NCBI GenBank assembly: GCA_903870015.1 | Contig: CAIQBE010000046.1 | Location: 1-45,249, forward strand | Reading direction: 5' to 3' | DNA from: an uncultured Thiotrichales bacterium | GTDB taxonomy: Bacteria > Pseudomonadota > Gammaproteobacteria > Francisellales > CACEW01 | Length of the DNA: 45,249 bases | Shown here: positions 25,493 to 34,445 of the stretch, one piece after another | Numbering within the stretch: the stretch's first letter is position 1 | Layout of the letters: every line of letters starts with the position of its first letter | Made by a program: the position numbers and the translations under genes | Notes under the pieces: generated by a model | Database searches by the model: none | The model's input: only the letters and a program-made list of their open reading frames with translations | Told to the model about the DNA's origin: nothing

Positions 25493-25933
25493 ATGAAAAC
25501 CAAAACAATAACAACAAATATCAACAGCATCGATTTAACGATTTGGCGCTCAGATTTCAAAGACCCCATCATCAAAAACGAAATCAAGATTTTATTCAGT
25601 ATCGGCAACAAACCTCGTCAATTGACGATTGATGCGGATGGTCAGTGTGACTTTGTATTATTCCAAGACTTTATTGCTTATGTGTTTCCTATTTCTGGCA
25701 CCCAGGGCATTCCTAGCATTATTCTTAAAAACGCTGCCAAAGCAGTTTATGCGGCTGTCGTTAATCGTGATGCCAAAAAAGATATGATGAATGTAGAGAT
25801 TCGCACTGCGATTAATAGTTTAAAGGCTTATTGTTTTGAAGCGAATACCAGCTTTGAGCATCATGGTAGCGTATCACCTGCTTGGGTTAGAGCACATTTT
25901 ATGCCGGCAGCACAGCAATATCATGCGGCCTAA
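25493..25933 (+). CDS. Unknown 146-residue protein
   Basis: I recognise no family. The N-terminal half looks beta-rich ('KTITTNINSIDLTIWRSDF', 'KPRQLTIDADGQCDFVLFQDFIAYVFP') and the C-terminal half helical ('ILKNAAKAVYAAVVNRDA'), ending in a His/Ala-rich tail. GGAGTAGGG precedes the ATG. It is followed at short distance by two further small genes on the same strand and may head a small accessory operon. Confidence 0.55.
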   Translation: MKTKTITTNINSIDLTIWRSDFKDPIIKNEIKILFSIGNKPRQLTIDADGQCDFVLFQDFIAYVFPISGTQGIPSIILKNAAKAVYAAVVNRDAKKDMMNVEIRTAINSLKAYCFEANTSFEHHGSVSPAWVRAHFMPAAQQYHAA

Positions 25934-25988
25934 GCAAGGATGAAATGATGACTTATCAAAATAACCCAAAAATCGGTAGGCCACTAAC

Positions 25989-26219
25989 ATGCGTCAACTA
26001 ACCCAAAAAGGCGACCCTAGACTCTGCATCTCACTCCCCATCAACATCAAAAAGTTTCTCAAAGATTCCGCTAAATTAAATAAGCGCAGCTTACAAGATG
26101 AATTTATCAAACGCCTCGCGGCTAGTTTTAAACATGAAGAATCTGCGAGGGCATTAAAACGGGTTTTTTCTGAAGAGGTCAAATCAGCTTATAAGGGAAA
26201 AAATAGCAGTCACTCATAA
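25989..26219 (+). CDS. Small ribbon-helix-helix-like DNA-binding protein, possibly frameshifted at its start
   Basis: The 76-residue protein contains 'DPRLCISLPINIKKFLKDSAKLNKRSLQDEFIKRLA', a strand-helix-helix pattern like Arc/MetJ-type regulators (polar strand, then two helices with NKRSLQDEF as the second). The ATG at 25989 has a poor RBS. A better start (AAGGA before ATG 25945/25948) lies in another frame that encodes 'NPKIGRPLT', an AT-hook-like lead typical of such repressors, before stopping. A one-base indel may have split the original gene. Confidence 0.5.
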   Translation: MRQLTQKGDPRLCISLPINIKKFLKDSAKLNKRSLQDEFIKRLAASFKHEESARALKRVFSEEVKSAYKGKNSSHS

Positions 26220-26315
26220 AAGCAATCAGGATGATTGAGTTGTAAAAGGATTAACACTTTTTGGGTGATACTCATTAATCAGAGCAAAAATCACAACAAA
26301 AGGAATAAGAGCAAC

Positions 26316-26804
26316 ATGACAGCGGAAAACAAATTAGGCGTCGAGGCCACAGAGCTTGTGGCAACGCTGATCAGCGTCGATAAATTACAGGCGCAGGATA
26401 AATATATCCAGGTGATCACTAGCGATTTAATGGCAGCGCTAAAAACCGCCGCACACAAAGATCAGGTATCTGTAGATATCGAAGTCGTAAATCGTTTGCT
26501 TGCCACGATCATTGAGCCAAATGCCTTGGGCTTTAGCCCCGCGCTTGATGAAATCGCACGTAAAAAATTTATTGCGCCACAAGTAGCCCTTGAAAAGCGC
26601 ATAAATCAAGAGGCCTGGGGTCGGCTGTTTGAATTAGAAAAATTAACGCTGTATTTAAGATTTAAGCAAAAGATGCCAAAAAAGTACAAAGAACAGTTTT
26701 CGATAATTGATGTCGAAAAAGAAGCGAAGCGGATTAAGGCCATACTGGCAGAAGAGCAGCGCATTGAGGATGAGCTTGATGCCAAAGCGAATAAATTGCT
26801 TTAG
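26316..26804 (+). CDS. Unknown helical 162-residue protein
   Basis: The start is MTAENKLGVE; the frame is open upstream but without a better start. The protein appears all helical and charged, with a C-terminal coiled stretch ('DVEKEAKRIKAILAEEQRIEDELDAKANKLL'). I recognise no family. It is the third small gene of the 25493-26804 set and converges on recO with a 4-bp overlap of stop regions. Confidence 0.5.
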   Translation: MTAENKLGVEATELVATLISVDKLQAQDKYIQVITSDLMAALKTAAHKDQVSVDIEVVNRLLATIIEPNALGFSPALDEIARKKFIAPQVALEKRINQEAWGRLFELEKLTLYLRFKQKMPKKYKEQFSIIDVEKEAKRIKAILAEEQRIEDELDAKANKLL

Positions 26805-27499
26805 CTTAATTTTTTAGACGCCACAAAAAGCTCCCGACTCTTAAACAACTTACCGCGCGTATGCTGATCGATAAAAATGCGGCAGAGGCGCTTAGCCGCT
26901 TTGAGGCTGTCGACATTCCAATCGCCTTGGGCAAAGCTTTGTAAATCAGCACCTGCAAAAATATAGGCGGTTAAGCCTTGATTCATATCGGTCAGCAATT
27001 GCGGCTCGTGGCCTGGCATGATCAAATAGTGCGCCTGCGTTTGAATCAAGGCACCCGTAGCATCATAACGAAAATCGGGTAAAAATCCTAAATGACTCAA
27101 AAGCCTTAATTCAAATAGCCGTAAACTAAATTCCACATGGGTATCGAGCTGCTCCAAGGTATGCGCGTATAAATCAAAAATCGCCGGCAAAGGATCATGC
27201 GGATGCAGCAAAAACAGCAATAGTTCATTGAGATAAAAGCCACTATACAAACTCTCATTTACAAGCACAGGCGCAACGCCATGACGCTCAACTTGCTTGA
27301 GCGTACCCAGATCCCCTTTCAGCGTATATTCGATCTTTAACGGCTGAAAACACTGCAGTAAACTGTAGCTGTCAGAATGCTTTTTTTTCGCGCCCTTGAT
27401 AATCAAGGTCACCAACCCCTGCTCACGGGTCAAGACCTTAAGCAACAAGCTGGTTTCTTGATAAGGATAGCGATGCAGAACAAAAGCAATGTCGGACAT
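26801..27499 (-). CDS. recO: DNA repair protein RecO
   Basis: RecO anneals SSB-coated DNA and loads RecA with RecR. The 232 residues fit the family (E. coli 242). The N-terminal OB-fold begins 'AFVLHRYPYQETSLLLKVLTREQGLVTLIIKGAKK', and the region 'LYSGFYLNELLLFLLHPHDPLPAIFDLYAHTLEQL' is the conserved helical domain. The usual neighbours rnc, era and pdxJ are absent. It starts 66 bp downstream of the giant ORF on the same strand. Confidence 0.95.
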   Translation of the reverse strand: MSDIAFVLHRYPYQETSLLLKVLTREQGLVTLIIKGAKKKHSDSYSLLQCFQPLKIEYTLKGDLGTLKQVERHGVAPVLVNESLYSGFYLNELLLFLLHPHDPLPAIFDLYAHTLEQLDTHVEFSLRLFELRLLSHLGFLPDFRYDATGALIQTQAHYLIMPGHEPQLLTDMNQGLTAYIFAGADLQSFAQGDWNVDSLKAAKRLCRIFIDQHTRGKLFKSRELFVASKKLS

Positions 27500-27565
27500 G
27501 GGTCACTTGCACATAAAAAGGTATTATAACTCAGAATTTGAAAAAGCCAGAAAACCAAAGACGGA

Positions 27566-30500
27566 CTATCCAACTCTAGCTTTTTTATACCCCTCACAAG
27601 CCTCGCGTGCACGATCAACGCTATCAGCAACAGCACCGGGCGCAAATAAAGTCGCACTAGCAGAAGGTGCTACTTCAAGCCGCCATGATTTATCAACAAT
27701 ACCATGAAACCCATCACCACCCAAATAGAGCACAGAGAGTGAGTTACTCTGGCCCTCATGCAGAATAATCGGTGCATCAAAAAGAAAGCTTTCAATCTTA
27801 ATCGTAAGAGATAAAACCTTGGCTAAACGCAACAAACCATCGAGCGTATTCTGAAAAACGAGCTTCACATAACCGTGCATACCAGGACGAGATTTTATAT
27901 TAAGCCTAGACATCCAATCTACTTCAGCCACAATCTCATCACGACCTGCAATCATCGCATCAATCTCCGCTCGAGTTCTTTGATGCAAAATTTCAATCAG
28001 CTCACGGTAATCATTCACCGGCAAAACATTATGCACTTGCAGTTTTTGATGCAACCAGCCATCAGGCTCCCTTTGGCGTTTTTCAGCAACCATAGCATCT
28101 TGCCTAGCCCTGACAACACCTCCCGCCTCAGCTCTTTCGCCTCGGCTCGCTGGCTTAATTTGGGGTGGTACAAAACTAAATCCACCGGTAGCATCACGAT
28201 AAATAAGCCACCCACCTCTTTTTCTTGCCAAAAGACGTGCATCCTCGATCAGACAAGCATCTTGATAGGCGCATAGATGTTCGCTTAATAAAATCTCAAA
28301 GCGCTTGCGCTCAGGACTTCCTGGAACACTCGCAAATAAATCGTTTTTAAATTGAGCATACAACTCTGCGTCCATGCCATATTTATGCAAATAATAATCT
28401 TGATAATCACCACTAAAATTGGGATAACGCACCACAACATGCTCAGCAACAGCAGCGCCTGGGATACTCGCAACAAACTTTGTTTCGCGCTCAGACAAAG
28501 TCATCGCATCAATATTAACGCGCTTAGTGTAATCCGCAGAAACTAAATGATATGGCTGACACTGATCATAACTTTTAATATCAAAAAGCATGGTGTAAAT
28601 TTTACCGACATAGGGCCGCTCAGCCTTGCCATCACGACGCCATCGTGGACTTAATGACTCACCTTTACCATCGTATCGTTTAAGGCCCAAAGCATAACGA
28701 CTCGCATGATACGGTGTATCGCCAGTAGATTGATTATAATTATCAGGGCCATTAGCAAATAAAAATGCCACATCCAATGGACTACTAATCGGCTGATGAG
28801 CATCTTTACAGGCTTTAACTCGCGCACAAAAATCTGCATGCTCTTGATATTTTTTGGTATAAAAATCTTGCACTGCATCACCTGCCTGATCAAAAGTCAT
28901 CGCCTGACCTGAAGCGTTACTTCTTAAATGCCCGGTATACTGCAAACTCGTGACTTGATGATGTATCAGCTGAGCCGCCTGATCAAGGCGCGCCTTTTGA
29001 GCATCGTCTAAGGCAACGGTATTACTGCGCACCACCCCTGCTTTTTTATAAACCGCAGGTGCATACACCGTTTGTTTTTGAGGCTCGCCTTGACGATGCG
29101 CTCGACGCTCACGTTGCGACCAAGAGGTCGCATCATAATGAATACCTCGATATTGCGCCACAAAAAATTGCGTCGCAATCTCTCCCAAAGTTACCACATT
29201 TAAAGTCCCAGCTAAAGCATGAGCCGTCAATGAGGCTAAGTCTATCTGAACGGAATAAGGCAAGGCTTCATCATGATGAATCTCTGCTCTTGCAGTAATA
29301 TCATAAAAACTAGCCGCAGAAGGATCTGTATCCGAAACTTTAGCTTTTTTAGGCTCAAGAAATTTTTTATGACTCTGCACCCATATATTATCAACCTGAC
29401 CATACACTGTCATCTTTTTTGCAGCACCCAATAGCGCATTACGAACACGCAAAGGCTCTGCTTCAAAACGCTGAACATGCTCACCCTCAGAATCATCCGA
29501 CGGACATTCAGCATAATAATCATCAGAGTGCTCAAGCGCCTCATGACGAGCTTGATATGCAACAACATCCGCAGAAACCAAATCTGGATTCAACTTTACA
29601 AGTAACCAACGCAGCTCTTCACATACGGAGGCCGACCAATCCTTTTTTTTATTATGATGATAAAACAAACTCGTCAACAACGCTAACTCGGCCTTATCCT
29701 TTACCTCTGGGCCAGCAACATCAGCAATCAAAGGCAAGGCATAAAAAAAATACTGGCCGTCCGGCTGCAAAATCGCCGTTACATATTTATGAGCATCCAA
29801 AGCCCTATCCCAAAGCGCCACTGCCAAGCCAGAATGTCGACGATGCCGCACCTCCATAACAATATCATCCTCTTTACCAACGACCTCCATCAACTTTTCT
29901 AAAAATTGCCATTCCTGATATGACAATATTGGACGCTGTAAAAACACATCCAAAATTTGCGCTCTAAAATCCGCACGCTCAACAGTTACTATGGGGAAAT
30001 CTAATTCTAAAGCTTGAGAACAGGGATGGATTGCAGTTAAATTTACCAATGCACGCAATAATTGCTGCGCAACCGTTTGAAATAAATAGGAAAATGCAGC
30101 CTGCGCTGGCGCTAACGCAAGCACAGCATAATCAGGTTGCGCTGAAATTTTTTTGAACTCAACAAAAACCTGATCTAATTGATGCCATAACTGAAAAGCC
30201 TGAGCAACTGCAAAAAACTGATCCGTAGGATTGTCATAGAACCAATCATCTTTTTCTCGCACATCTATCGATTGCGCATAGTCATTTAATTCAACAAACT
30301 GCGCCAACACTTTTTCCGAAAGCGAATAACCTAAATAAACACACAGGGATATAGGCCCAATTAAAGACGCCAAACGCTTAAAATCAGGCTCACCCTCAAT
30401 ACACTCATCCGGATCTAAATCTTTCCAACCAATATCCTCATCATCCTTGGCCTCCAATAAAGTCTGATAATCACCTACGATAACTTCTAAAGGCTCCCAG

Positions 30501-30904
30501 AGAAACTTATCAATTGCCATTTGAATTTCAGCATCTAGGGGCCCAAAGTAAGCCCATAAACGTCGCACAGCATTAGCATTAAGACACTCCAAAGCGTAAA
30601 GCAACAAATTAACTTTTTCAGATTCAAGGACATTTTCAAAATAAAGCTGCAATGCCTGAGTGCAAATACGATCATCATTCGCCCAAAATAAAATCCAATG
30701 AATCAACTTATCAGGTGAACCCTCTTCATTTTCAACAATCTCAAAAAGTGCGTGCGGACACTGCGCCATGAGTACAGAAACAAGCTCAGCTTCATTAGAC
30801 TCACCCAATGCATCATAAATTTTGCGCGCATAAAGAAAATACGTATCAGAAAGATCCAAAGAATTTTCTGGGGGCAAACCTACACCTTCCTGGAAGCCCA
30901 ACAT
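27566..30904 (-). CDS. 1112-residue orphan protein, candidate secreted effector
   Basis: I recognise no family. The protein is soluble, with no signal peptide or membrane helix. The first 450 residues or so look helical and repeat-like (many Trp/Leu-rich helices, 'LYFENVLESEKVNLLLYALE'). A middle acidic stretch ('DDYYAECPSDDSEGEH') leads to mixed alpha/beta text with 'GDTPYHASRYALGLKRYDGKGES' and 'PNFSGDYQDYYLHKYGM'. Near residue 1060 it reads 'VLYLGGDGFHGIVD', faintly like the histidine segment of OTU-type cysteine proteases, but no matching catalytic cysteine motif is evident. Size, solubility and orphan status suggest a type IV-secreted effector (inference). AGGGG lies 8 nt before the ATG. 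Confidence 0.65.
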   Translation of the reverse strand: MLGFQEGVGLPPENSLDLSDTYFLYARKIYDALGESNEAELVSVLMAQCPHALFEIVENEEGSPDKLIHWILFWANDDRICTQALQLYFENVLESEKVNLLLYALECLNANAVRRLWAYFGPLDAEIQMAIDKFLWEPLEVIVGDYQTLLEAKDDEDIGWKDLDPDECIEGEPDFKRLASLIGPISLCVYLGYSLSEKVLAQFVELNDYAQSIDVREKDDWFYDNPTDQFFAVAQAFQLWHQLDQVFVEFKKISAQPDYAVLALAPAQAAFSYLFQTVAQQLLRALVNLTAIHPCSQALELDFPIVTVERADFRAQILDVFLQRPILSYQEWQFLEKLMEVVGKEDDIVMEVRHRRHSGLAVALWDRALDAHKYVTAILQPDGQYFFYALPLIADVAGPEVKDKAELALLTSLFYHHNKKKDWSASVCEELRWLLVKLNPDLVSADVVAYQARHEALEHSDDYYAECPSDDSEGEHVQRFEAEPLRVRNALLGAAKKMTVYGQVDNIWVQSHKKFLEPKKAKVSDTDPSAASFYDITARAEIHHDEALPYSVQIDLASLTAHALAGTLNVVTLGEIATQFFVAQYRGIHYDATSWSQRERRAHRQGEPQKQTVYAPAVYKKAGVVRSNTVALDDAQKARLDQAAQLIHHQVTSLQYTGHLRSNASGQAMTFDQAGDAVQDFYTKKYQEHADFCARVKACKDAHQPISSPLDVAFLFANGPDNYNQSTGDTPYHASRYALGLKRYDGKGESLSPRWRRDGKAERPYVGKIYTMLFDIKSYDQCQPYHLVSADYTKRVNIDAMTLSERETKFVASIPGAAVAEHVVVRYPNFSGDYQDYYLHKYGMDAELYAQFKNDLFASVPGSPERKRFEILLSEHLCAYQDACLIEDARLLARKRGGWLIYRDATGGFSFVPPQIKPASRGERAEAGGVVRARQDAMVAEKRQREPDGWLHQKLQVHNVLPVNDYRELIEILHQRTRAEIDAMIAGRDEIVAEVDWMSRLNIKSRPGMHGYVKLVFQNTLDGLLRLAKVLSLTIKIESFLFDAPIILHEGQSNSLSVLYLGGDGFHGIVDKSWRLEVAPSASATLFAPGAVADSVDRAREACEGYKKARVG

Positions 30905-30917
30905 CTACTAACCCCTA

Positions 30918-30947
30918 ATTATATAAACAAAGGTATTCTATCTACAA
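30918..30947 (-). promoter_or_regulatory. Promoter of the 1112-residue gene
   Basis: On the minus strand TTGTAG (30947-30942), an 18-bp spacer and a perfect TATAAT (30923-30918) lie just upstream of the RBS and ATG. The predicted leader is only about 6-10 nt before ATG 30904, so the RBS is barely included. Confidence 0.55.
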
Positions 30948-31083
30948 AATCAAAACAATCCCAGAGCAGCAGTGCACTATACTAGTTTTTTTAACAAAAT
31001 AAGATTTCAATTTGCCACTTAGGATGAAGTCGCTACACACGCTAAGCATCAGAAATGCAAGTGAGGATGGTGCAAATCTACGG

Positions 31084-31120
31084 GCATAAAAAAACCGGCT
31101 CAAGTCCGGTTTTTTTATGC
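31084..31120 (-). terminator. Terminator of the ribosomal protein operon
   Basis: GCATAAAAAAACCGG and CCGGTTTTTTTATGC pair around a 7-base loop (CTCAAGT). With T-runs on both strands it can act in both directions. It starts 12 bp after the rplQ stop. Confidence 0.92.
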
Positions 31121-31131
31121 TTACAAAATGC

Positions 31132-31701
31132 TTATTCAGCGTCTTTTTTAGCTCTAGGTTTTTTAGGCTTAGGCGCAGCTTCGGCTTCAGCGTCGGCTTT
31201 TGGCTTTGCCTTCGCTTTAGGCTTAGCAGGTGCTGCTTCTTCTGTGGCAGCAGCATCAGTCGCTACTACAGTTTCTGCTTCTGCCTTGGGCTTCGCTTTC
31301 GCTTTTGCTTTAGGAGCAGGAGCCGCTTCAGCTTGAGGCGCATTGTCACGATCTACTAATTCGATGAAGCACATAGGTGCGCTGTCACCAACACGGAAAC
31401 CGCATTTAAGCACACGTAAATAACCGCCTTGACGGGTCTTGTAACGAGGGCCTAATACTTCGAATAATTTTTTAACTGCAGCATCATTACCGATCCGAGC
31501 ATACGCTAAACGACGATTAGCAACCGAGTCGTTCTTTGCCAAGGTAATCAATGGCTCTAACACACGACGAAGGTCTTTGCCTTTAGGCAAGGTTGTTTTA
31601 ATGAGCTCGTGCTCAATCGCTGAAATGCACATGTTTTTGAACATAGCCGCGCGATGGCTGCTGGTACGATTGAGTTTTCTTCCACTTAATTTATGACGCA
31701 T
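31132..31701 (-). CDS. rplQ: 50S ribosomal protein bL17 with Ala/Lys-rich extension
   Basis: The first 120 residues are a normal bL17 ('[24 protein letters not shown]', '[20 protein letters not shown]', '[19 protein letters not shown]'). About 65 further residues follow, built from Ala, Lys, Pro and Glu with repeated [20 protein letters not shown] units, giving 189 residues against about 127 in E. coli. The tail is probably disordered and exposed on the ribosome surface near the tunnel exit side. It is the last gene of the alpha operon. Confidence 0.97.
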   Translation of the reverse strand: MRHKLSGRKLNRTSSHRAAMFKNMCISAIEHELIKTTLPKGKDLRRVLEPLITLAKNDSVANRRLAYARIGNDAAVKKLFEVLGPRYKTRQGGYLRVLKCGFRVGDSAPMCFIELVDRDNAPQAEAAPAPKAKAKAKPKAEAETVVATDAAATEEAAPAKPKAKAKPKADAEAEAAPKPKKPRAKKDAE

Positions 31702-31710
31702 ATTTAATTC

Positions 31711-32703
31711 CTATTCCTCATCTTCTTCTTGGGCTTTTTTGGGCCAGTTATCGACACGCATACCCAAGCTCAAGCCATGTTTAACCAGTATGCCTTTGAT
31801 CTCAGTCAACGATTTTTTACCTAAATTAGGTGTTTTTAACAATTCAGTTTCACTCTTTTGAACTAAATCACCGATGTAATAAACATCTTCGGCTTTTAAG
31901 CAGTTCGCTGAACGCACGGTTAATTCAAGATCATCCACGGGACGCAATAAAATAGGATCAATCTCACCGCTGATCGCACCCAAAGATGCAATAGCCTTAG
32001 GCGCTTGCAAATCAACAAAGACGCTGATTTGCTCATGCAACAAAGTCGCTGCACGCTTAATCGCTTCATCAGGAGAAATGGTACCGTTAGTTTCAATTTC
32101 AAAAACCAATTTATCCAAGTCAGTTCTTTGCTCTACACGCGCATTTTCAACACTGTAGGTAACACGTGACACTGGGCTAAATGAAGCATCTAATGAAATC
32201 ACACCAATAGGTTTAGCACGAGTCGCTTCTGTTTGCGCCGCAGGCACATAACCACGACCACGAATAACTTTCAATTGAATTTTGAGCTCACCCTTTTTGG
32301 TCATGTTCGCAATCACATGATCAGGATTCACAATGGCAATGTTAGAAGGACAGCTAATATCAGCTGCTGTCACCACACCCTCGCCTTTTTTATGCAAAGT
32401 GAGCTTAGCCTCAGCTTCATTACCTTCGAACTGAATCGCAAGACCTTTTAAATTCAAGATAATTTCAACAACATCTTCTTTAACGCCTTCAATTGCAGAG
32501 TACTCATGCAATACATTTTCGATCTCAGCTTCAACCACAGCCGCACCGGTCAAGGACGATAACAAAATACGACGCAAAGCACTTCCTAAGGTATGACCAA
32601 AGCCACGCTCAAGAGGTTCTAAAACAATGCGATAACGATTTTGGGAAAGTTCACTCACTTCCACCATACGGGGTTTTAATAGTTCATCTGCTAAATGCTG
32701 CAT
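31711..32703 (-). CDS. rpoA: RNA polymerase subunit alpha
   Basis: The start is [12 protein letters not shown], with GGAG upstream, giving 330 residues (E. coli 329). The N-terminal dimerisation domain carries '[34 protein letters not shown]'. The C-terminal domain has '[24 protein letters not shown]', including the arginine that contacts UP elements, and the helix '[15 protein letters not shown]'. It lies between rpsD and rplQ as usual. Confidence 0.98.
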   Translation of the reverse strand: MQHLADELLKPRMVEVSELSQNRYRIVLEPLERGFGHTLGSALRRILLSSLTGAAVVEAEIENVLHEYSAIEGVKEDVVEIILNLKGLAIQFEGNEAEAKLTLHKKGEGVVTAADISCPSNIAIVNPDHVIANMTKKGELKIQLKVIRGRGYVPAAQTEATRAKPIGVISLDASFSPVSRVTYSVENARVEQRTDLDKLVFEIETNGTISPDEAIKRAATLLHEQISVFVDLQAPKAIASLGAISGEIDPILLRPVDDLELTVRSANCLKAEDVYYIGDLVQKSETELLKTPNLGKKSLTEIKGILVKHGLSLGMRVDNWPKKAQEEDEE

Positions 32704-32725
32704 GCAAATCTCCAGGCTTTTAAGC

Positions 32726-33346
32726 TTATTTAGAATATAACTCAACGATCAACTGTTCATTAATATCGGAAGGCAAATCTGATCTTTCAGGATAAGATTT
32801 AAACACACCTTCTAACTTTTTCTCATCAACATCAACCCATGAAGGAACACCACGTTGCTTCGCCATTTCTAATGCAAATTGAATACGCGCTTGGCTTTTT
32901 GACTTCTCACGTACTGCAATAACATCAGCAGGCTTTACTTGATAAGAAGGAATATTAACGGGTTTGCCATTCACTAAAATAGCCTTATGCCCCACTAACT
33001 GACGCGCTTCTGAACGAGTGCAGGCAAAACCAAGACGATAAACGACATTATCAAGACGTGATTCTAATTGCACTAACAAACCTTCACCAGTTGCACCTTT
33101 ACGACGTGATGCTTCAAAGTAATACGCTTTGAATTGACCTTCAAGCAAACCGTAAATACGTTTTACTTTTTGCTTTTCACGCAACTGTAAACCGTAGTCA
33201 GATAAACGACCACGACGCGCACCATGCTGACCTGGTACGGATTGTAAATTACACTTTGAATCAAGGGCTTTAACACCGCTCTTCAAAGATAAATCTGTAC
33301 CTTCTCTTCTTGCTAACTTACATTTTGGACCAATATATCGAGCCAT
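32726..33346 (-). CDS. rpsD: 30S ribosomal protein uS4
   Basis: The 206 residues equal the E. coli length. It begins '[19 protein letters not shown]'. The S4 RNA-binding domain reads '[31 protein letters not shown]'. There is no four-cysteine zinc knuckle, so it is the zinc-free form. S4 nucleates 16S folding and in gammaproteobacteria represses the alpha operon by binding the rpsM leader. Confidence 0.98.
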   Translation of the reverse strand: MARYIGPKCKLARREGTDLSLKSGVKALDSKCNLQSVPGQHGARRGRLSDYGLQLREKQKVKRIYGLLEGQFKAYYFEASRRKGATGEGLLVQLESRLDNVVYRLGFACTRSEARQLVGHKAILVNGKPVNIPSYQVKPADVIAVREKSKSQARIQFALEMAKQRGVPSWVDVDEKKLEGVFKSYPERSDLPSDINEQLIVELYSK

Positions 33347-33375
33347 ATTTTTAACCTTTCAATTTAAAATTTAAA

Positions 33376-33804
33376 TTAAACACGACGACGTTTAGATGGA
33401 CGGCAACCATTATGAGGTAATGGTGTCACATCTGTAATGCTATTAATCTTAAGACCTTTAGCATTAAGCGCACGTACAACGGATTCACGACCAGGACCAG
33501 GACCTGTGACGTAAACATCAATGTTTTTCATGCCATATTCTGCCGCTACTTTTTCTGCTGCTTTTTCTGCCGCAACCTGAGCTGCATAAGGTGTACTTTT
33601 ACGTGAACCACGGAAACCATTGGCACCCGAAGTTGACCAGGCCAGTACATTGCCTTGACGATCTGTCAAAGAAACAATCGTATTGTTGAAGGAGGCATGA
33701 ATATAAGCAATACCATCCTGAATAAAACGTTTTACTTTTTTGACCGCAATTTTGGCTGACTTGTCAGTTTTTTCTGCGGTTTTTTCTTGTGCTGCTTGTG
33801 CCAT
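33376..33804 (-). CDS. rpsK: 30S ribosomal protein uS11
   Basis: The 142-residue protein has an extended Lys/Ala-rich N-terminus (about 20 residues) and then the conserved '[46 protein letters not shown]' region. The C-terminus '[17 protein letters not shown]' is diagnostic. It sits on the 30S platform near the E-site mRNA. It lies 24 bp downstream of rpsM. Confidence 0.98.
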   Translation of the reverse strand: MAQAAQEKTAEKTDKSAKIAVKKVKRFIQDGIAYIHASFNNTIVSLTDRQGNVLAWSTSGANGFRGSRKSTPYAAQVAAEKAAEKVAAEYGMKNIDVYVTGPGPGRESVVRALNAKGLKINSITDVTPLPHNGCRPSKRRRV

Positions 33805-33828
33805 ATGACTCTCTTTTCCTAAATAAAA

Positions 33829-34188
33829 TTAATTCGCACGCATAGGCTTAACAGGGCCTTTACGTGTACGCGCATTGGTTTTGGTTCTTTGTCCACGTAC
33901 GGGTAAACCACGACGATGACGCAAACCACGATAAGTACCAAGATCTGACAAACGCTTGATGTTCATTGACACTTCACGACGTAAGTCACCCTCAACCTTA
34001 AACTTAGCCACTTCAACACGTAATGCCTCTAATTCAGCATCCGTCAAAGCACTTACTTTCTTAGCTGGATTAATGTTTGCATCGCTGCAAATTTTTAAGG
34101 CACGTGGACGACCAATTCCATAAATGGAAGTCAGGCCAATACATACATGCTTCTGGACTGGAACGTTAACTCCGGCTATACGAGCCAT
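33829..34188 (-). CDS. rpsM: 30S ribosomal protein uS13
   Basis: The 119 residues begin '[26 protein letters not shown]' and end in the basic tail '[21 protein letters not shown]' that reaches the P-site tRNA. It is the first gene of the alpha operon, with its own promoter (34239-34267) and an RBS GGGAG upstream. Confidence 0.98.
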   Translation of the reverse strand: MARIAGVNVPVQKHVCIGLTSIYGIGRPRALKICSDANINPAKKVSALTDAELEALRVEVAKFKVEGDLRREVSMNIKRLSDLGTYRGLRHRRGLPVRGQRTKTNARTRKGPVKPMRAN

Positions 34189-34238
34189 TAATAAATCTCC
34201 CTTTTCTCTATTTCACTGTCTTTTGCGAAAAGTGTAAC

Positions 34239-34267
34239 ATCATACCTCAAAACACCGCTAATCGCAA
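34239..34267 (-). promoter_or_regulatory. Alpha operon promoter before rpsM
   Basis: On the minus strand TTGCGA (34267-34262), a 17-bp spacer and TATGAT (34244-34239) form a good sigma-70 promoter about 50 bp before rpsM. Just upstream a large stem-loop (about 34271-34315, TTTTCCCCATTC/GAATGGGAAAA with inner CTGC/GCAG) separates rpmJ from it. Confidence 0.65.
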
Positions 34268-34316
34268 GGATTTTTCCCATTCCCCTCTCTGCAACAACGC
34301 AGAATGGGGAAAACTC

Positions 34317-34430
34317 TTAACCCTGACGCTGTTTATGCTTAGCGTCAGTACAAATAACACGAACAACACGTTTGCGACGTACAATCTTACATTTTTTACA
34401 CATCGGCTTTACTGATGGGCTTACTTTCAT
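34317..34430 (-). CDS. rpmJ: 50S ribosomal protein bL36
   Basis: This 37-codon gene reads '[20 protein letters not shown]' and on to '[13 protein letters not shown]'. The zinc ligands C-x2-C, C and H are present, so it is the zinc-binding form. Its position between secY and rpsM is the canonical end of the spc operon. It is followed by a stem-loop without a U-run. Confidence 0.97.
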   Translation of the reverse strand: MKVSPSVKPMCKKCKIVRRKRVVRVICTDAKHKQRQG

Positions 34431-34445
34431 TTCTTTTAACTCCTA

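Noticed and set aside
30100..30904. Ankyrin or TPR repeats in the N-terminus of the 1112-residue protein
   Set aside because: Helical text is present but no consistent repeat period or consensus positions could be seen by eye.
31019..31034. Another copy of the 17684 element (TTAGGATGAAGTCG)
   Set aside because: Only about 12-14 bases match and none of the terminal repeat is present, so chance is likely.
31055..31359. Plus-strand ORFs rich in Ala/Ser or Phe/Arg opposite rplQ
   Set aside because: They are antisense shadows of the Ala/Lys-rich bL17 tail.
34271..34315. Rho-independent terminator after rpmJ
   Set aside because: The stem-loop is clear but it is followed by AAAAATCC rather than a U-run in the transcript sense.
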